The notes under the pieces: model-generated
The model's input: the letters and a program-made list of their open reading frames with translations, nothing else
What the model was told of the DNA's origin: nothing
Database searches by the model: none
Shown: positions 52,361 to 63,868 of the stretch, piece by piece
How the letters are laid out: every line of letters begins with the position of its first letter
Numbering within the stretch: the stretch's first letter is position 1
Assembly (NCBI GenBank): GCA_907165275.2
Contig: OU015675.1
Location: 5,411,501 to 5,475,500 of the forward strand
DNA length: 64,000 bases
Direction: 5' to 3'
Source of the DNA: Zygaena filipendulae
Taxonomy: Eukaryota; Arthropoda; Insecta; Lepidoptera; Zygaenidae
Position numbers and translations under genes: made by a program

Positions 52361-52678
52361 TGTTCGGTCCACTGCGTGAAACCGAACACTGCTTTCGACA
52401 GCGATTTACGCGATCGAGCCGCTTTCCTACGGCCCGGTCGCGGCAGTCGATTCATGTCGGTCACGGGCGTCGGTATACTATCAATTAATCCATAACAAAC
52501 GAATCGGCTCGCCAGCCGCGTCCCGTGCCGACCACAACATCTATCATAGACAATCACCCTGATATACAATAAACAAATAAATCAACATATCTAGCCGTAT
52601 CAGTCACAGGTCACTGTGCCCCACACATTTTTGGTCCTTCGAGCCGGATGTTGACTTAAATTTTTTACGGAATTTTAA
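52361..52678 (+). mobile_element. Nested BEL-type LTR plus primer site
   Basis: 52361-52627 has the form of an LTR (TGTTCGGTCC to CCCCACACA, 267 bp). Four bases later comes TGGTCCTTCGAGCCGGAT, the same tyrosine-tRNA primer site as the host element, and about 30 bp of further leader before the host frame resumes at about 52679. The LTR sequence differs from the host's. No second LTR or rest of the element is present. Confidence 0.75.
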
Positions 52679-55600
52679 TTAAATTCCGTTTCTCTTTCCT
52701 TTTCGTCCCGCTTTAAATCAAATATTAAATTCGACATCTCATCTTTAGTTGTCGACCATATAACCGATAGCTTACCTACCGCCCTGGCCGATACTTCGGC
52801 ACTTGTGTATTTTCAAAATCTACCGCTCGCTGATGAATTATACGCTACTCCTAATCCGATAGATATATTGATAGGCGCATCGCTGTTTCCGCATTTATTA
52901 TTACCTGACGTTGTTCGAAGCGGTGCGTCCGGTCCGCACGCAATAGAAACCGTACTCGGTTACGTGGTAATGGGTACGGTTCCTGCGCTGCAAGTAAGCA
53001 ACGCTACTGTCGCCGCCTGCTGTCTGGCACCAGAGCAGCAGGTAGATAAGTTATTACAAAAATTTTGGGAGCTTGAAGAGCTCACCGCCTCGCCCATTCG
53101 AAGTCACGCGGACGACGAATGTGAAGAATTCTACAAGGTCACCACAACTCGTGACCCCGCAAGTGGTAGGTACGAAGTAGCTTTACCTTTTCAAGAGGAT
53201 CCTTTCTTGCTAGGCGACTCTTTAGATGTCGCGCGAAAACGCTTTTATTGCCTCGAACGAAAATTAGAAGCTTCTCCGAAGTTAAGATTAGCCTACGACG
53301 AAATTATAAAAGAGTATATTAAAAATGATTATATATCTTTGTCGCCGCCGGATAGCCCGGCTGATTCTTCGCTTCCCGCATATATTATCCCGCATCACGG
53401 AGTGATCCGAGAAGACAAGGCCACGACTAAGCTCCGAATAGTTCTCGATGCGAGCTGCAAGACTACTTCGAAGTTGTCCTTGAATGACGTGTTACATGGT
53501 GGGCCAAACCTTCAAGGTGACCTCTTTCAAATTATACTGAATTTTAGACTCTTTGCTTTCGCCCTTTCGGCGGATTGCAAACAAATGTTTCATCAAATCG
53601 CCGTGCGTGAATGCGACCGCCGCTATCAACGAATTATTTACAGATTTAATCCGCAAGATCCACTAACTATATACCAATTTAATAGAGTTTGCTTCGGCTT
53701 AAAGTCGAGCCCATATCACGCATTACGCACTGTCAGGCAGTTAGTTGAAGACGATGGTTCCCGGTATCCGCTCGCGCGCGAGGTCATATCCTCATCGCTC
53801 TATATGGACGATGTGGTTTTGTCAACAATTCGCGAGACAGACGGTATTCAAATCGCTGAAGAACTCATAAATCTACTCAAGGGTGCCCAATGGGACCTAG
53901 TCAAATGGACAAGTAATTCCAGGGCTATATTATTAGATAGCATTCCCGCCTCTCATAAGTTAGATACCGAAGTGGAGTTCGATAAGACAGTGCACCAGAA
54001 AATATTAGGTTTGCATTGGTCGAAAGACACAGATTCGTTCTACTTTAAAATTGTACCGCCCAGTGGCGACTGTACTAAACGCATCATATTATCCACTGTG
54101 GCACGTCTTTGGGACGTAATGGGGTTTGTAGCACCGACAATAATATACGCGAAGCTGCTTATTAAACAGCTCTGGATATTAAAAATAGGCTGGGATGACA
54201 CTCCACCAGCGCAGACAGTAAAATCCTGGAAGCAATTTTGCGAGGAATTACCTTCATTAAATGGTTTCCAGATCCCGCGTCATCTCGGGGTGTTTGAGGA
54301 TTCGACAGTTACGCTGATCGGGTTCTCTGACGCCAGCGGGGTGGCATACGGGGGGGTAGTTTATCTGCGCACCGAGTCTGCCTCCGGTGTCTCCATTAAA
54401 TTAGTCTGTGCAAAGTCTAAGGTCGCTCCGGTGAAAACGCTTTCCGTAGCCCGGCTGGAGCTCTGTGCTGCTGTGTTGCTGTCCGGCCTATTACGTGTCG
54501 TCTTGGATAACTACAGTGCTAGGTGTAAGAACGTAAAGGTTTTCGCGTTTACGGATTCAGAGGTCGTTTTATACTGGATTAAAGGCTCCCCTCACCGTTG
54601 GCAGACCTTCGTAGCAAACCGCGTTGTAAAGCTTAATGAAAGCATTTCCGCACACCACTTCTTTCATGTGGCTGGCTCGCAGAACCCCGCCGACTGTCTA
54701 TCCCGCGGGTTGACTCCGCAAAACCTTTTAACCCACCCACTTTGGCCTTGCGGGCCCCCGTGGCTTTCGCTTGACCAAACAGAGTGGCCGCTCCGCGATA
54801 TTAGTGATAAAGATATTCCTGAGGATCTACCAGAGTGCAAAATTCTGGCACATCCTGTTCTAACGCCCACTGAAGATTCAGTGTTGTATACACTTGCAAC
54901 CCGCGTGTCCTCGTGGACAAAATTGTTGCGCACAATTGTCTTTGTTCACCGATTTATTAAGATATTTCCGCGTCGCCCCTCTCCCGCCATCACTATCGAA
55001 GACTTGGACTCCGCAGAGGCTAAATTGCTTCGAATTTTACAAACCAAGTATTTTGAAAGTGACTATATAAAATTAAAGAAAGGCGAACGTTGCTTACCCC
55101 CTTTGAATAAACTCAGTCCCTTTTTAGAAAAGGACATTATACGTGTCGGGGGCCGTCTTAGCGCAGCAAATCTAGATTGGGCGCATAAACACCCTATTAT
55201 ATTACCGCGTAGCGATCGCATCGTTGAGCTAATTATAGAACATTACCATAAAAAGTATCTGCATGCAGGGCCTGAGCTACTGCTGTCCCTCCTTAGACAG
55301 AAGTACTGGATCCTAGCTGGCCGACGAACAGTGCGCTACATCGTTCACAAATGCAATACCTGTTTTAGATTAAAACCGCGACCCTCCTATCCATTGATGG
55401 CCAATCTCCCCGACATGCGTGTTAATCCCGCTATTAAAGCCTTTTCACACACGGGCTGCGACTACGCAGGCCCCATACTTTATACGCCCATAAGACGGCG
55501 AGGGACGCAGAGCCGCAAGGCATACTTGTGTATTTTTACCTGTCTTATAACCCGAGCCGTCCATATAGAAGTCGCGACCGACTTGAGTACAGTGAATTTC

Positions 55601-56353
55601 CTAGCAGCACTAAAACGCTTCCTGTCTCGTCGTGGTCCCGTTCAGATTATGTATTCCGATAATGGCACAAACTTCACAGGAGCCAGCTCGTATCTACGCG
55701 AATTATATAAATTTTTAAATGAAGAGTACCGCACGCGATTGCAAGAAGAATTGACTGAAAGTCGTATTCAGTGGAAATTCATCCCGCCCGCATCTCCCCA
55801 TTTCGGTGGATGCTGGGAGAGCATGGTGAAAATAGTTAAGGCGCATTTTTTCAGAGTTGTAGGGCAACAATTGCTTTCATACGAAGAGCTTATTACAGTA
55901 CTCGCACAGATCGAATGCCTGCTGAACTCGCGACCGCTCACAGTTTTAAGTTCAGACCCCGCGGAGCCAACCGCGTTAACACCAAGTCATTTCTTACACA
56001 CCACCCCGTTGTGTTCGCTGCCCGCACCGCAAGTAGAGACTGAGAGGTTAGGTCTACTTCACAGACATTCGCTGTTAGATAAGTTAGTTCAAGGTTTTTG
56101 GGAGCGATGGAGGGTCGAATATTTGCACGGTCTCCAAGAGCGTAGTAAATGGAACCAACCCTCCGACCCAATCACAGTAGGAACCGTAGTGGTCATCATG
56201 ACGGACAATGCACCCGCACTCGCATGGCCTCTGGGAGTGATAGCTGAAGTTCGTCCGTCGAAGGACGGGATAGTGCGCGTCGCAACTGTAAAAACGGCCA
56301 GAGGAATATTTCTTCGTCCGGTTGTCCGCTTATGTCCGCTGCCGAACCAATAG
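52679..56353 (+). pseudogene. BEL/Pao pol: late protease, RT, RNase H and integrase
   Basis: Open for about 1,224 codons from the end of the nested fragment to the TAG at 56351, in a different frame from gag. The first 60 codons are the rest of the protease region (SRFKSNIKFDI, IDILIGAS). Reverse transcriptase follows with VLDASCKT, LSADCKQMFHQ, the FGLKSSPYHALR block and the YMDD box near 53800. RNase H has GFSDASGVAYGG and FTDSEVVLYWI. Integrase has the HAGPELLLSLLRQKYWI zinc region, GCDYAGPI, YSDNGTNF and FGGCWESMVK with the third acidic residue. The C-terminal block (PLGVIAEV) is typical of BEL/Pao. All catalytic motifs are present, but with no start of its own it cannot be made from this copy without gag. 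Confidence 0.88.
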
Positions 56354-56594
56354 AACCGAGTCACGAAATTCTCCACTCTCCTTTTAGTTTGTGTTTATTA
56401 TTGTATTGTTTTTTTTGTTTTTTTTTTTATTGGATTATCACTCACAACGCTCATATTCTTCCTGAGCTCTTTCTGTAATTGATAGTATAATTAGTATTTT
56501 GTACGCAATTTGTTTAACTGAAGAAAAGAAAAAAAAAATGTTATTTAATAAGATAGTTCTGTTCTAAAGGCAACCCTTTAAGGGCGGGGGGAAA

Positions 56595-57157
56595 TGGTGG
56601 CGCCCGTTTGGCAATTACATTTTTTTGATTAAATTTTCTTTCCGCGAACCGTGTCATCGCTGTGCACACAAAGAGGCAAAGATGCATGGCGACGGCCGCT
56701 CCGAAAAAAAAAAAAAAAAACTGAAGATTGTCTTTGACGTAATGAAGTATCATGTTCGAGAAGTTTTTCCCGCGCCCGCGCCGCTTGCTTAATCTAATTT
56801 AAACTAATCCGCATTATTGTCTGCAATTAACTTTTCGCCAATTAATAATTACCTACGCAAGATATTCACGTGTATCAGCGTGATATCGCCACTCGCCGCT
56901 TCAAAATATAGTGGAGTTCACAAAATATATGCCGTCCACCTCCAGCGCCCAGAACTGATGAAGATCGGAGTTGTCGCCGGCGAATTAAGAAGGTCAGTGC
57001 ACAGCGCCTATTTATCACGGTTCTTGTGAATTGTAAATCCAAAATTACCAATTTCTTATACCAATACAGTCCACTGCCCTTACACAAGGACGGTTGACGT
57101 AAATTCGTCACCATATCCTCCCGGAACTATTCCCGAGGGAGATCCGCGGCTCCACCA
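56595..57157 (+). repeat. 3' LTR of the BEL/Pao element (563 bp)
   Basis: Same length as the 5' LTR and no difference noticed. Followed by GTAGG. Confidence 0.92.
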
Positions 57158-57162
57158 GTAGG

Positions 57163-57860
57163 TATAATTAACTCATTTAATTTTAATCTTTAGGTTTTTA
57201 ATCGAACATTCGACTTTAGGAAAAAAATGCAAGGAATAAGACGTTTTTTTTTTCAATTTTAGGATCGTAAACAGTAAATCATAATCATGACTCGTATAAT
57301 TAATAGTGATAGGTACCTAATCATTATATTTTATATGCTTATATTAATATTATAAAGCTGAAGAGTTTGTTTGGTCGATGGTTTGAATGCTCTGGTTCGA
57401 ATTTAAAAATTGAAAGAAACGGAAATATAGTCACAAATACTATATGCTAGCTGTTCTCCGCGGTTTCACTGGCATTAATTTCGGTGACAGTATACCTATG
57501 CAAAATTTAAGTATATCGTTTGTTGGGAAAGACGTGAAAGCGCAACAAACAAACTTACATTTTCATTGATAATAATATTTGTTTACTAATTTATTTAGGA
57601 TTGTTTAGATACCTACTCAATCTTGTGGCCGACGTTACTACGGGAAGTACGGGATCAAAGGCGTCCACCTCCTCTATCCTTTATGCTGACGTATTAAATG
57701 TACGTAAAGCGAGTATAGATAACTGTGGTAAAATGTTTGGGTTATTATTACATAACTATTATAATAATTTACTGTACAAAAATCATTTTTATTAATACTA
57801 TCATCATTAACTTAAAATATTATATACTTACTTACAATTCATTTTTTTTTTCTTAATAGT
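57163..57860. other. Downstream region of UGT-5
   Basis: Holds one plus-strand Family A copy at 57448-57580 (CTAGCTGTTCTCCGCGGTTT to GCGCAACAAACAAACTTAC). Otherwise non-coding; no clear AATAAA for UGT-5 was found close to its stop codon. Confidence 0.5.
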
Positions 57861-60800
57861 TTAATTCATTTTCACTTTCACACTAGTACTGATTGATTTC
57901 GACAGGAATTTGAATAGTAGAATTGCGATTTTCGCTACAATTATCGATGTTATTGCAAAAATGGTTAATAATACAGCAACTACTTTAAGTTCTAAATATT
58001 CTACCCATGTTATTTCAGCTCTTGGGGATCTATAAGGCTTGCCTATGTGAGAATGTCTCAGCACATGTTCGGTCCACCAAACAGCTTTGTCCATAGGTGA
58101 TTGTGGTTGGTCGTATAGTAATTCCCGCAGATTTTTTATGTTGCGACGATAACTGAAAAGAGAGAGGAAAAAATCTTCAAAACAAAATTACTTCGTAAAT
58201 TAAAATCTCGCGTTAGTCTGTCTGATTGTGATAAACTCAACAAGTGCGAGTAGGATTCGCGGATGTAGGGTTCCATACCAATATCTATAAAAAATGGCAA
58301 AAAATATCACGTTTGATGTATGGGAGCTCTCTTGAATATTTATTCTATTCTTTTTTTTAGTATTTGTTGTTATATCGGCAACAGAAATAGATCATCTCTG
58401 AAAATTTAAACTGTCTAACTATCCCGGTCCATGGGTACAGCCTGGTGATAGACTGACAGATAGACAGACGGACGGACAGTTGAGTCTTAGTAATAGGGTC
58501 CCGCTTTACCCTTTGTGTATGGAACCCTAAAAACTACTGGAAGGATTTTCATGCTGTGTTCACTAATATAAAGGTATATTTATACGATAGTTTATACTGG
58601 AATTCCCGCGGGGACTCCGAAATTACCGTGGGTGGAACCGCGGGGGACAGCTAGTAGAACACCTACAATATCTTGAATATCTTACATGTATAGAAAATTT
58701 ATAACTTATCGTAAAGACAAAACTTTAATAAGTGTAGAAATTAAAATTGACGTTTCGATACGATTTCATAAATTAATAAATTAAATGCCATCTGTTTAAG
58801 GACAAACTTAATTGTCTGGCTCAAATTATTTTTATCTTTTGTTCCAGCTCGAGTCTACGCTAGTTTTTGACAAATTAAAAAAGTTTTTATAATAAAGTGT
58901 TTAATCAATGTTGAAAACTTTTGACCAATATCTCACGCATTTCAACTGCGGACGAATCGAGGTCAAATTGCGATCGATAAAAGTAAGGCACAATGGCAAC
59001 ACGTAAAGACCGAGACAACCAAAGACGAATGAAGTGGTCAACGTGACAACACTATACGTTTGCCACAACTCCGTCCTACTCCATGGGCATAACTGCGCTG
59101 GTTGAGGTCATCGTGACAGTACTATATAGTGACTGATGATGATGACATTATTGCTATCGAAATGAATATACTTACCTACATTTTAATTTTATTCTAGTTG
59201 CATTTTAAAACAATGTAACTTGAGTTGACACAACTACGTACATGCGATTGTGATTGCATGTATTTTATAATTAAAACTAGCTGTCCTCCGAGGTTTTACC
59301 CGTAGTTATTACCTAGTCCCTAGGTCCCTACTAATATAATAAATGCGAAAGTAACTCTGTCTGTCTGTCTGTACGTCTGTCTGTTACGCTTTCACGTCTT
59401 AACGGCTCAGCCGATCATCATGAAATTTTGCATACATGTTTTCAGGGGTACAGAGAAGGGCATAGGGTATCTAGGTACTATCTATCCCAGAATTCCTGCG
59501 GAAAACTTAAAATTAACGCGGGTGAAACCGCGGGAAACCGCTTGTTTTAAATAAGATATAATAATATTGTATTCGACAATCCTTAATGATAATACATCAT
59601 AGAGAAAACGTAAACAAATAATGTTGCTTCAAGTGAACGATAACTGTTACATAATCATGATAATACATAATCATAATCATTTTTGAGTGAACACAAAGAA
59701 AGAGTTGAACCAGCCTGCTGATGCTCGTATGATCCGCAATTATCATCATTTAAGTATAATAAATAAATTAAAGTAGGTAGGTACCCATTTTATTGAACGA
59801 CTAGCTGTGCCCCGCGGTTTCACCCGCCGTAATTCCGGAGTTACCGCGGGAATTCCGGGATAAAAAGTACCCTTTGTGTTAATCTGATGTATAAGCTATA
59901 TTATTTTAAAGTTCCATTTAAATCCATAAAGTAGTTTTTGCGTGAAAGAGTAACAAACATGCTTCCATCCATCCATCCATCCATCCATCCATCCATCCAT
60001 CCATACATTCTCACAAACTTTCGCGTTTATAATATTAGTAGGATTTGAATAAAAAAAATCAATTCGATTCGAAAACAAGAATACTAATTACTTTTAACTT
60101 CTTACATCTCTATATAAAAATGAAATCCTATTTCTTTTGGTCACGCGTCACGCGTGAACGGCTTGACCAATTTCGCTTATTCTTTTTTGTTGTGTTTGTT
60201 ATTGTAAGGCGAAGGAGAATATGAAAGAATTTTGGAGTTCCTCACGGAGAGAAATAGGGGGCTATTTGGTCGTGGACGCGACCGATGTTCGGTCAACACA
60301 GTTCTCCACCGAACATCGGTCAGCAACATTTCTGTGACCGATTTTCGGTAGGGTAGCCTGTTCGGTCAGGAATCATTAGCATAATCGATAATCCATTGTT
60401 CAAACATCGTCAATCGATTGTACTTTAGCATCATTTAGTATCAATATGTCTTCGGGCTGTTCCGTACGGAAGTTCTTATGAATGAAATTTGGAGTTCTTT
60501 CGGGAATTCCGAACCTCACGCGGGTTAATCTCCGAAACGGTTGGACGAATTTCGGCGGGACTTTTACCGCTAATTAGCTGATGTTATAAGAAGTACATTA
60601 GGTACTTTGGAGTTCCTGCGGGAATTCCTAAACTCACGCGGGTGAAACCGCGGGGCACAGCTAGTCTCACATAATTTAACAAATAAACAACAAACCTTTC
60701 GTCCTCGATCACACTTTTGATTGCATTTTTGAATATCTCTTCTGTGAGCGATTCGAATTCGAGTCCGAAGCCGATTTTGAAATGATTATATTTCGCACAG

Positions 60801-62300
60801 TTGAACCACTGATCACCTAGAATTGGCATGCCAATGACTGGCACTCCCGTTTCTATTGCTTCTTCGGTTGATTGCAAGCCGCCTTGAGTTATGAACGCTT
60901 TGACTTTGGGATGTCCTGAAAAATCACATTAAAACACATAGATTAGAGACAAAATAGAGTAAGTTTAATTTTAAATTCGGGCACGAAAACAATCGAAATA
61001 GATTAACCCTTCGCGGTCACACCTCAAATTAATAAAATGTGCCTGTATTTTTTTTTTATAAAAAAATTTGTTTTTGCGAAGTTTTTTCTTATTGTTTTTT
61101 AACTATTTCTATATATTAAAAAATAAAGAAATCCATTGGATTACATAGAGGTAATGTTAGGTTAAAGTTTAGCGCCAGATTTAAGTCAGCTGTAGGTGAA
61201 TTGGTGTTATTTTTCTCTGGCTGCTGGACCCCATATGACCGCAACAGGTTAAAAAACAATTGAATGTTGGTGACGTTGAATAAGTAAGGTCGATTTTGCG
61301 TTTTGTATACGTAGTTATACTATATATAAAGTCAAAATTGTAATACGATAGGTAGACATAATTTTGAGGAAGATATGGTTATCTATATCTATCTATATAT
61401 ATATCCTTTGTCCTGAATGACTGATGGATCAACGCACAGCCTAAACCGCTGATCTTAGAGACCTGAAATTTGGAGGGTGTGTTCTTTGTATGACATAGGC
61501 ATCCGATAAGAAAGGATTTTGGAAAATTCAATCCCTAAGGGGATGAAAAGGGGTTGAAAAGTTTGTATGAAACAATTCCGCGGGAACTTCGAAATTATCG
61601 CGGGTGAAACCGCGTGGGACAGCTGTTAATAATATAAGATTGTAAAATAGAGATGGGGTTAGACCACGGAGTTTGTTAGTTTTATAATAATAACTAGCTA
61701 TTACTGGTTGTTTTCACCCCCGTTAATTTCAGCGATCCCGCGGGAATTCCGGGACAAAAGTAGGTACCCCATATTCTATTCTATACCTACCCATGACAAC
61801 GGGTCGTATGCAAAATTTTAAATATGCAGTTTTACCCGCGTTAATTTGAAAGTTCCCGAGGGAATTCCGGAAGAAAGTACCCTATGTCATTCTCTGTAGG
61901 TAACCCTGATAACATGTATGTGAAATTTCATTACGATCGGCTTAGCCGTCTAGGCGTAAAAGACAAAGGCATGAAAGTATAACAATGAAGCAAACTCAAG
62001 TTCATATTAGTTATCGTATTAGGTTTATATTAGTTCATATTAGGTATATCGATAACATTTTCGATTTTGTAACTTACTCAGAATATCTGGCTGTGGAAAC
62101 CATTTGCTGATTCGCACATTCGAGGGTTTTCCCGGAAGTTCATCCTGGTCGTACTTGAACATGACATCATAAGGTAACTCGGAAAATACTTTCATCATCA
62201 TCCTAATTCTGTCTTTGGAAAGGATGGATGGCTTGACGTTAGATCCGAGACTCATATAAATAGTACCGTTCACAGATTGGTCCAAAAATGATTTTATGTC
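57861..62300 (-). CDS. UGT-5: UDP-glycosyltransferase, exons 2-4 (exon 1 off window)
   Basis: Minus-strand exons 62300-62078 (223 bp), 60915-60696 (220 bp) and 58152-57861 (292 bp incl. stop) have the same lengths and phases as in the neighbouring UGT genes and join in frame. Exon 2 begins with the DIKSFLDQS region and contains MSLGSNVKPS. Exon 3 holds the signature FITQGGLQSTEEA, GVPVIGMP and GDQWFN. Exon 4 encodes WWTEHVLRH, a membrane segment and a tail ending KVKMN, a KxKxx ER-retrieval motif like that of UGT-3. Intron 3 starts GTTTGT, a weaker donor. No exon 1 was found between 62301 and 64000, so it must lie further right. Exon 4 is AT-rich, unlike UGT-1 to UGT-3. A functional gene is likely but cannot be confirmed without exon 1. 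Confidence 0.88.
58237..58532 (+). repeat. Family B interspersed repeat
   Basis: ACAAGTGCGAGTAGGATTCG, ATCTATAAAAAATGGC, TTATATCGGCAACAG, AGTAATAGGGTCCCGCTTTA and TATGGAACCCTAAAA. In UGT-5 intron 3. Confidence 0.75.
58533..58657 (-). repeat. Family A copy, minus strand
   Basis: CTACTGGAAGGATTTTCATG to GAACCGCGGGGGACAGCTAG, joined directly to the Family B copy before it. Confidence 0.65.
59277..59545. repeat. Family A, plus-strand start then minus-strand full copy
   Basis: A short CTAGCTGTCCTCCGAGGTTT piece precedes a minus-strand copy running CTACTAATATAATAAATGCG to GAAACCGCGGGAAACCGC, with a (CTGT)n stretch. In UGT-5 intron 3. Confidence 0.7.
59800..60045 (+). repeat. Family A copy with CCAT microsatellite
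   Basis: CTAGCTGTGCCCCGCGGTTT to GTTTATAATATTAGTAGGA, with nine CCAT units at about 59967-60002 in place of the usual AACAAAC block. Confidence 0.75.
60105..60240 (-). repeat. Family A-related fragment, minus strand
   Basis: ATCTCTATATAAAAATGAAA and GAACGGCTTGACCAATTTCG lead into TTTTGGAGTTCCTCACGG. It then meets the Family D copy. Confidence 0.45.
60241..60390 (-). repeat. Family D unclassified repeat, short copy
   Basis: GTTCTCCACCGAACATCGGT and CAGCAACATTTCTGTGACCG parallel the minus-strand reading of 30100-30200. GACCGATGTTCGGT and ACCGAACATCGGTC form a perfect local hairpin (60280-60322). In UGT-5 intron 3, close to exon 3. Confidence 0.55.
60475..60667 (-). repeat. Family A-related copy, minus strand
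   Basis: TTGGAGTTCTTTCGGGAATT, then AATCTCCGAAACGGTTGG and the closing GGGTGAAACCGCGGGGCACA. It stops about 30 bp from the UGT-5 exon 3 donor. Confidence 0.65.
61430..61628 (-). repeat. Family A-related copy, minus strand
   Basis: A different internal body (GGATCAACGCACAGCCTAAA, AGACCTGAAATTTGGAGGGT, GGGGATGAAAAGGGGTTGAA) with the shared end ATTATCGCGGGTGAAACCGC. In UGT-5 intron 2. Confidence 0.65.
61691..61985 (+). repeat. Two Family A copies in tandem
   Basis: A first partial copy (GTTTTCACCCCCGTTAATTT to GTCGTATGCAAAATTTTA) runs into a second (CAGTTTTACCCGCGTTAATT to GGCATGAAAGTATAACA). In UGT-5 intron 2. Confidence 0.65.
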
Positions 62301-62710
62301 CTGTAAAAAAAATCATAATTAAAAGCTTGTTATCAGAAAAGTAGCTTTATCTAATCCAATTCAGCAAATGTATATTTTTGCTGATTTGAATTTCTATACA
62401 TTCATGTTTTAAATAATAATTAACATTTAAAAAACGATATTATAGTTAATAAGACACATTTGTAATTAGATTATTTATTAATTAATGTGTAAAAACTCGT
62501 ATTGGAAATAATGAAAATGCGAGTACCTACCTACCTTAGCAAAAATTAGTAAAAAAAATTATCAATAGCAAACGTATCTTTCGCGATACCAAATATATAT
62601 ATTTTTTATAATTATTATCTGTAGTGTTTGTATCTATTAAGTAGAGATAATACATTGTCTCATGTACCTCAGAGAGGGTATTAAGAAATATCGTGTGGCT
62701 ACATAAAGAT

Positions 62711-62866
62711 TGTCAACGCCACCCGACGACAGTCTATTGTTGAGCGCGAAGCGAGTCGGACATGTGCAGTGTGCTTCGATCTGGGAGTAGTAGTGAGTCA
62801 GCAATAAACCCATACGTAGTGAGGTTTCCTGTAGTGATGGTGAACACTACATCTGGCGACGAGGAC
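62711..62866 (+). mobile_element. LTR and primer-site relic, mag-like
   Basis: A possible LTR (TGTCAACGCCACCCGACGAC to GGTGAACACTACA, 141 bp, with an internal AATAAA) is followed after two bases by TGGCGACGAGGAC. Those first 12 bases complement tRNA-Ser(GCU) as I recall it, a better match than in the intact Ty3/gypsy element at 21749. Nothing of gag-pol follows. Upstream in UGT-5 intron 1. Confidence 0.55.
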
Positions 62867-63039
62867 AAAATGTATACCTAATCATGGTTTTGGTATGAAG
62901 GTAACAATAAACCTTCGTATATTATTTGGAAAACATTTATGTAAGTACCTACGTTTAAAATGGATACCTACCTAAGCAGAATAATATTAATCTGTTTCAT
63001 TGAATTGATGCAAGACTCCGTGTTATTAATGATAATAAT

Positions 63040-63320
63040 AAGTGTTTATTTACTTAAAGCAGTTACAATTGAACTGATCATTAAATTGATAGATATTATA
63101 AGTGTTTATTTACATAAAGCAGCTACAACTGAACTGATCATTAAATTGATAACATATGTTTATTTACCTGAAGCAGTTACAATTGAACTCATCATTAAAT
63201 TGATAGATATTATAAGTGTTTATTTACATAAAGCAGCTAGAACTGAACTGATCATTAAATTGATAACATATGTGTTTATTTACCAGAAGCAGTTACAATT
63301 GAACTCATCATTAAATTGAT
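63040..63320. repeat. Tandem array 1, alternating 54-60-bp units
   Basis: Five units of GTGTTTATTTACNTRAAGC, AGYTACAAYTGAACTSA and TCATTAAATTGAT. Core positions 63078, 63138, 63192, 63252 and 63308 give periods 60, 54, 60 and 56, a two-unit higher-order pattern (one type followed by AGATATTATAA, the other by AACATATG). An open frame of 119 codons across it is a by-product of the repetition. Confidence 0.88.
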
Positions 63321-63835
63321 TTTTCCCGAATTGGAAAAGGTGTTAAATAAAAACACAATAGCAGATAATATTTATCTGAATCATTAAATTGATTTTTCCC
63401 GAATTGGAAAAGGTGTTAAATAAAAACACAATAGCAGATAATATTTATCTGAATCATTAAATTGATTTTTCCGAATTGGAAAAGGTGTTATATAAAAAAC
63501 ACAATAGCAGATAATATTTATCTGAATCATTAAATTGATTTTTCCGAATTGAAAAAGGTGTTAAACAAAAACACAATAGCAGATAATATTTATCTGAATC
63601 ATTAAATTGATTTTCCGAATTGAAAAAGGTGTTAAATAAAACAATAGCAGATAATATTTATCTGAATCATTAAATTGATTTTTCCGATTTGCAAAAGGCG
63701 TTTAATAAAAACACAACAGCAGATAATATTTATCTGAATCATTAAATTGATTTTTCAGAGTTGTAAAAGCTATTAAATCAAAATACAACAGCAGATATTG
63801 TATATATCTGAATCATTAAATTGATTTTTCCAGGT
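63308..63835. repeat. Tandem array 2, units of 68-74 bp
   Basis: Seven full periods plus a partial one of TCATTAAATTGATTTTTCC, AATTGGAAAAGGTGTTAAA, AAAACACAATAGCAG and ATAATATTTATCTGAA. Core starts at 63308, 63381, 63454, 63527, 63599, 63667, 63739 and 63813. Units become more diverged to the right. Confidence 0.9.
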
Positions 63836-63868
63836 CACCCAAAAAAAAAAAGAAGCTTCGGAATTTCG

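Larger units (their letters stand above)
49884..57157 (+). mobile_element. BEL/Pao LTR retrotransposon with nested LTR fragment
   Basis: 7274 bp with two 563-bp LTRs, TG...CA ends and a 5-bp target duplication GTAGG (49879-49883 and 57158-57162). A tyrosine-tRNA primer site follows the 5' LTR and a G-rich purine tract (GGGCGGGGGGAAA) precedes the 3' LTR. gag and protease come first, then reverse transcriptase, RNase H and integrase; no env. The two LTRs look identical throughout, including the A17 run, so the insertion is recent. The protease region is interrupted by about 318 bp of a second BEL-type element. Confidence 0.92.

Noticed and set aside
62960..63319. 119-codon open frame at the right end
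   Set aside because: It is the translation of tandem array 1; the repeating ELIIKLI-type peptide reflects the DNA repeat and no gene structure surrounds it.
63308..63835. CRISPR-like regular spacing
   Set aside because: The whole 68-74-bp unit repeats, including what would be spacers; eukaryotic satellite, not an array with unique spacers.
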